Origin: JAAOZN01 sp964421575
Lineage (GTDB): Archaea > Thermoproteota > Nitrososphaeria > Nitrososphaerales > JAAOZN01
Assembly (NCBI GenBank): GCA_964421575.1
Contig: CAYQXI010000016.1
Location: 1-27,272 of the forward strand
Direction of reading: 5' to 3'
Length of the DNA: 27,272 nt
Every line of letters starts with the position of its first letter. The first letter of the stretch is position 1. The notes beneath the pieces were generated by a model. The model was given only the letters and a program-made list of their open reading frames with translations, was not told where the DNA came from and made no database searches. Below, in pieces: positions 24,173-27,272 of this stretch. Made by a program: the position numbers and the translations under genes.

Positions 24173-25147
24173 CTAGTCACCCTCATCCTTCGCTATGTCC
24201 TCAAGAGGCAGTATCTGCCTTGGGTAATGCACTACAAGACCTTGAGCCAGCCTCCTTAACTTTGGTAAGATCTTAAGGAACTGGTTCTTCTCGATGACCG
24301 TGTTTACTGAGAACCAGCCTTTCTCTGAAAGGGGGCTTATAGTTGGCCTTTTAAGCGCTGGGAGCTCGCTGACAAGCTTCTCCAAATTCTCCTCTCTAAC
24401 ATTAACAAATATGTGTAGCCTCTCTCTTGCATCAACCACGCCCTTGAGAAGTGTGAGTATGTCATAGATCTTCTCCCTCTTCTCCTTGTTGAGCAGAGCT
24501 TTTTTATTCGCTATTAGAACTGCTGAAGACTTCATAACTATGTCGAGAATCTTCAGGTTGTTCTGCTCCAACGACCTTCCAGTCTGGGTTATATCGATTA
24601 TAGCATCAGCGTCTTCAGGTGGCTTCGCCTCCGTGGCGCCGAATGAAAGGTAGATCGTAGCCCACTTATTCTCACCCCTCCTCCACCAAGGAGTAATAAC
24701 TAGAGGTCTAGCATCCCCAAACCTCTCTTTGTATGCCTGGTTCGATGCAACATACTCCTCAGAAATATTCAGATACTCGGTCGAGATCCTGAGCACCCTC
24801 CCCTCGTCCCATATGCCTCTACAGAAGTCTGCAAAAGTTGTGTAATTAATGTACTTTGGCACAGCCACAACAAGTCTCACATGCCCATACTGAAGGTCTA
24901 GAAGCACCTCAACGTCAGCACCGGTTTCTTTGATCCAATCTAACCCAGTTATTCCAACATCTTGCAGCCCTTCAGCAACAAAGAGGGGGATCTCTTGAGG
25001 TCTAAGCATCTTAGCCTCTATCTCTGGGTCGCTCAAGATGGGGCGGTATGATCTCTCATCTATGGAGATACCGAACCAAGCCTGCTCCAGAAGATCCAGC
25101 GTGGCCTTTTCAAGAGAGCCTTTTGGTATTGCGAATCTAACCTTCAA
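24173..25147 (-). CDS. hisG: ATP phosphoribosyltransferase, long form
   Basis: First, committed enzyme of histidine synthesis. 324 residues, the long (homohexameric) form with a C-terminal regulatory domain (about 235-315) that binds histidine for feedback inhibition, so no HisZ is needed. N-terminus RFAIPKGSLEKATLDLLEQA, GLQDVGITGLDWIKETGADVEVLLDLQYG, and the PRPP-binding EDADAIIDITQTGRSLEQNNLK are visible. An insert rich in Trp and Arg (ITPWWRRGENKW, about 155-166) precedes the PRPP loop. TTG start; GGTGG lies at ribosome-binding distance. It is the first gene of the operon; its promoter is about 130 bases upstream. Confidence 0.96.
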   Translation of the reverse strand: MKVRFAIPKGSLEKATLDLLEQAWFGISIDERSYRPILSDPEIEAKMLRPQEIPLFVAEGLQDVGITGLDWIKETGADVEVLLDLQYGHVRLVVAVPKYINYTTFADFCRGIWDEGRVLRISTEYLNISEEYVASNQAYKERFGDARPLVITPWWRRGENKWATIYLSFGATEAKPPEDADAIIDITQTGRSLEQNNLKILDIVMKSSAVLIANKKALLNKEKREKIYDILTLLKGVVDARERLHIFVNVREENLEKLVSELPALKRPTISPLSEKGWFSVNTVIEKNQFLKILPKLRRLAQGLVVHYPRQILPLEDIAKDEGD

Positions 25148-25197
25148 CTTTAACCACCAACGGTATGAGAGATGGGTTCGAAGTTTCAGAATCTACA

Positions 25198-25248
25198 TTA
25201 GCAGAGTTGGTGATGAAGGTAACCGACCTCTACTAACCTCATCCCCAT
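25198..25248 (-). CDS. Possible 16-codon leader peptide before hisG
   Basis: An ATG at 25248 lies within a few bases of the predicted transcript start, so it would be leaderless. It encodes MGMRLVEVGYLHHQLC followed by TAA. Two adjacent histidine codons occur near the end. The frame differs from hisG. This could be a small attenuation-type leader or chance; two His codons are few compared with bacterial HisL. Confidence 0.25.
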   Translation of the reverse strand: MGMRLVEVGYLHHQLC

Positions 25249-25271
25249 TCAGCACTTAGGCCGCATCTGAC

Positions 25272-25281
25272 CTTATATAAA
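25272..25281 (-). promoter_or_regulatory. Promoter of the his operon
   Basis: On the minus strand GTTAAAGG is followed by TTTATATAAG, a strong TATA box with a good purine-rich BRE. Transcription should begin near 25250, leaving a leader of about 100 bases before hisG. The TATA sequence is nearly symmetric, so it could also serve the plus-strand gene at 25335. Confidence 0.65.
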
Positions 25282-25334
25282 CCTTTAACCGTCTTTACAG
25301 TCTGATAGTTTTACAAGAAGATTAGGTGTGGTTA

Positions 25335-25913
25335 ATGATGCGTCTGTGGTCAAAGGTGATCCTGAAGTTTGCCTGATCTTTTGACGCATTTTCGGTAGCC
25401 TTTGCGCTCACATCACCTTTCTTAGAGACTAGGAAGGCCTTTGTAGTCGGCGTTATAGCTCTACTTCCCGATTTAGATGTCTTCCACGTCCACAGGTCTA
25501 TTACTCACTCAGGCGTAGTCCCACTGCTTTTCGTTTTGCCCATCACCTACCTAGCCCATAGGGGTGGTGTCGGGTGGAAGGCTTCGGCTTTGGCGGTTGC
25601 ATCACTGCTGAGCCACCCGATTCTAGATATGTTTCAAGACTATACACCCATCTTGTACCCATTCTCCGACTCGGTCTTTGTCGATGTGAAAGCTGGTTTC
25701 CTCTTTGGTGAGAGCATTAAGCCATTCTTTGATCTAAGTGTGCATACTACTGTGGTTAAATTCACATCTTTCGCTAGCCTTAATGGTCCGCTGTTAGTAC
25801 CCCAGACGCTTCCGCTATCGCTTGCTCTAATATTGGTCCCTTTGCTTTACTCACTTACTCAGAATAGTTACCGAACCGTGATTAACAATACCGATGAAGG
25901 TGGGCGAAGTTAA
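25335..25913 (+). pseudogene. YdjM-family membrane-bound metal-dependent hydrolase with an in-frame TGA
   Basis: ATG codons at 25335 and 25338 start MRLWSKVILKFA, then TGA at 25374-25376, after which the same frame continues intact to 25913. The rest reads SFDAFSVAFALTSPF and VVGVIALLPDLDVFHVHRS then ITHSG, the metal-site pattern of the YdjM/LexA-binding hydrolase family (PF04307). Membrane segments and SHPILDMFQDYTPILYPFSD follow. No ATG, GTG or TTG lies between the TGA and 25536, which is past the metal motif. The total of 192 codons is a normal length. This is a recent nonsense mutation, an error or, less likely, a recoded codon. No SECIS-like hairpin was noticed. Confidence 0.78.
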
Positions 25914-25981
25914 TCTCCTCCTCTTTATTACTCTGCTTGAACTCTATCTGCTGTTGTATTTTAGTCGCGGTATGGGTTTAG

Positions 25982-26062
25982 TTGAATGATGTGTTTGTCG
26001 GCTCGTTGCTGGCTTTTAACATGTTCGGCCTCCTTATGCATTATGGAATAACGTTAGAGTAA
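25982..26062 (+). CDS. Possible 26-residue hydrophobic peptide
   Basis: From a TTG at 25982 the frame reads LNDVFVGSLLAFNMFGLLMH and then YGITLE before TAA: a single membrane-like segment. No clear ribosome-binding site. It lies in the 183-base gap between the YdjM-type gene and the TadC-like gene and may be a remnant or chance. Confidence 0.2.
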   Translation: MNDVFVGSLLAFNMFGLLMHYGITLE

Positions 26063-26096
26063 TAGCTGGTAGCTAATCAGCTAATCAATCCTGTTC

Positions 26097-26945
26097 TTAA
26101 GGTGGGCGTATGATAAATACGAAGGCTAAGATGGATATTAGTAGGAGGACTAGGGCGTGTTTTAAACCAGCGGACATGGCTCCTTCACCCATCTTACCAG
26201 CGACGAAGCCGCTTATCACAGCTTCAACGACAGCCAAGTGGAAGAACCAGATGTAGTAGAGGTCTGTGTTGAGGCCGCCTAAGAAGGATGTTCCCGTGGC
26301 AGCGAGCTGCTTTGCTTGGAAGAATAGTGTTGAGAAGAGTATGTAGACAAGGAAGAGGAAGACGCCGAATGCTGCGTAGATAGTCATTACGTATGGAACC
26401 AGCTGCCTCTTCCTATCTCTCTCTATATCTTGAACCTCTCTGAAGTGAGAGTAGATCGTGTCGAGCACTTCGTGCAGCTTGCCGCCAGCCCTACCAACCT
26501 CGATGAGCAGAGCAGCCATCCTATGCGCCAGAGGGGTATCTATGCGCTTAGCGAGATCCTGTAGCGCCTCTTCATAAGTCCAGCCCCAGCCTAGCAATGC
26601 TACTGTTTTGCGTAGTTCCTTAGTAAGGGGGCCGTAATCGACCCTAGCAGAATACTCGATCGCCTTAGAGAAGCTCATACCCGTCTTCTGTGCATCCGAT
26701 ATGTTCTTGATCAGCTCTGGGAGCTTTGCATTCACCGCGTTTCTCCAGCGCCTGTCGAGCAGATCGGCCGCAGCTGGGGGGAAGAGTGCTATGATAAGCG
26801 CTATCACGAAGAACGTTTCGAACTCAGGGTGCCTATGTAGACCAGGCCAGACGAATATCGTGTTAATTAATATCGCTACACATATCGCTATCGAGGAGAC
26901 GTTTACGATCATCTTATCGCTCTTACTCAGCTTAATCGCTAGCAT
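26097..26945 (-). CDS. TadC/GspF-type membrane protein of a type IV pilus-like system
   Basis: 282 residues, type II secretion F-domain family (FlaJ/TadC). Two N-terminal helices (about 13-30 and 43-60) are followed by the cytoplasmic T2SSF domain with LPELIKNISDAQKTGMSFSKAIE, LRKTVALLGWGWTYEEALQDLAKRIDTPLAHRMAALLIEVGRAGGKLHEVLDTI. Three more helices lie at about 185-208, 230-250 and 260-280. Such proteins form the membrane platform on which a secretion ATPase assembles pilin subunits. The ATG comes directly after the stop of the upstream gene, a second protein of the same type, so the two probably form a heteromeric platform as in Tad systems. The ATPase and pilin genes are expected beyond the right edge. 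Confidence 0.9.
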   Translation of the reverse strand: MLAIKLSKSDKMIVNVSSIAICVAILINTIFVWPGLHRHPEFETFFVIALIIALFPPAAADLLDRRWRNAVNAKLPELIKNISDAQKTGMSFSKAIEYSARVDYGPLTKELRKTVALLGWGWTYEEALQDLAKRIDTPLAHRMAALLIEVGRAGGKLHEVLDTIYSHFREVQDIERDRKRQLVPYVMTIYAAFGVFLFLVYILFSTLFFQAKQLAATGTSFLGGLNTDLYYIWFFHLAVVEAVISGFVAGKMGEGAMSAGLKHALVLLLISILAFVFIIRPP

Positions 26946-27272
26946 TTACATAACCCTTGGCGTAATTACTTCTAGTAGGATGAGGAGTAAGATTCCTACG
27001 GCAGGTATAAGAGCGTAGATGAGGAGTGGTACGATTGCAGCTGGGCTCGTTGCTCCTACACCTCCCCCAAGAGATGCCATCACTACAATCATAACCATCA
27101 GTATTAGGGGGAAGGCCACTGCCAAAGCCGTAAAGATCTCTGCGATAATAACCATGAAGTCGAGAAGCTCCCTCATAATGCTTCTATGCAGCCTCATGAG
27201 GCTTCTCCCCTCCCCTTGAAGGTAGGTTGTAAGGTCGCGCACGCAGCGGCTCGCGGCACCGCTGCCTTCACC
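26946..27272 (-). CDS. GspF/TadB-like membrane protein, partial (C-terminal part)
   Basis: Open frame from the right window edge to a TAA at 26946-26948; 108 codons are visible and the start lies outside. It reads SRCVRDLTTYLQGEGRSLMRLHRSIMRELLDFMVIIAEIFTALAVAFPLILMVMIVVMASLGG then two more helices and LLEVITPRVM. The layout of a charged helix before three membrane segments matches the C-terminal part of FlaJ/GspF-type proteins. It is immediately followed by the TadC-like gene with no gap. A start at the in-frame GTG 27242 is possible but unlikely, since the frame stays open to the edge. Confidence 0.8.
   Translation of the reverse strand, partial: GEGSGAASRCVRDLTTYLQGEGRSLMRLHRSIMRELLDFMVIIAEIFTALAVAFPLILMVMIVVMASLGGGVGATSPAAIVPLLIYALIPAVGILLLILLEVITPRVM

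Noticed and set aside
25374..25376. TGA as a selenocysteine codon in the YdjM-type gene
   Set aside because: It lies outside the catalytic motif in a family not known to use selenocysteine, and no supporting hairpin or Sec genes are visible; mutation or error is simpler.
1..27272. CRISPR arrays, insertion sequences, prophage genes or long direct repeats
   Set aside because: No regularly spaced repeats, transposase-like frames or integrase genes were seen on reading through both strands.

Overview
The window looks like a piece of an archaeal chromosome, probably from a thermophilic member of the TACK group, perhaps near Nitrososphaeria or Caldarchaeales; that placement is inference. The signs are: TATA-like boxes 20-45 bases before start codons with short or no leaders; many TTG and GTG starts; tRNA genes with encoded CCA; a tRNA-Gly split by introns that end in bulge-helix-bulge motifs; a coenzyme F420-type oxidoreductase; and archaeal-type GspF/TadC membrane proteins. 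No phage, insertion sequence, CRISPR array or rRNA gene was seen.

Layout. 1-4962: a branched-chain-amino-acid-type (LIV) ABC importer split over two divergent transcripts. The permease (partial) and binding protein are on the minus strand; a class III aminotransferase and the two ATPases are on the plus strand, suggesting that an imported amine or amino acid is transaminated. 4963-7671: a luciferase-like F420 oxidoreductase, a MoaF-family protein and a small charged protein of unknown function. 7876-11411: a large MMPL/RND exporter convergent with an MscL-type channel. 11467-12332: a decayed two-gene unit, a nitroreductase with a stop and a frameshift followed by a frameshifted DUF6092-like gene. 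12412-14235: a CAU-anticodon tRNA, an MFS transporter and a tRNA-Gly(GCC) whose sequence is best explained by three introns (D-loop, 37/38 and T-loop). 14613-18650: a DinB-like protein, a MacB-type ABC pair and a second MFS transporter.

18699-25147 is a compact histidine operon on the minus strand, transcribed hisG-hisD-HAD phosphatase-hisB-hisH-hisA-hisF-hisI. Most genes overlap by a few bases or nearly touch. The HAD gene is a good candidate for the histidinol-phosphate phosphatase. hisC and hisE are absent from this run. A strong TATA box lies about 130 bases before hisG, leaving a leader that contains a 16-codon open frame with two adjacent His codons.

25335-25913 is a YdjM-type membrane hydrolase gene with one in-frame TGA near its start. 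26097-27272 holds two tandem GspF/TadC-like membrane proteins of a type IV pilus-like or Tad-like system, the second cut by the window edge. The three damaged genes could be real decay or assembly error; the sequence alone cannot decide.
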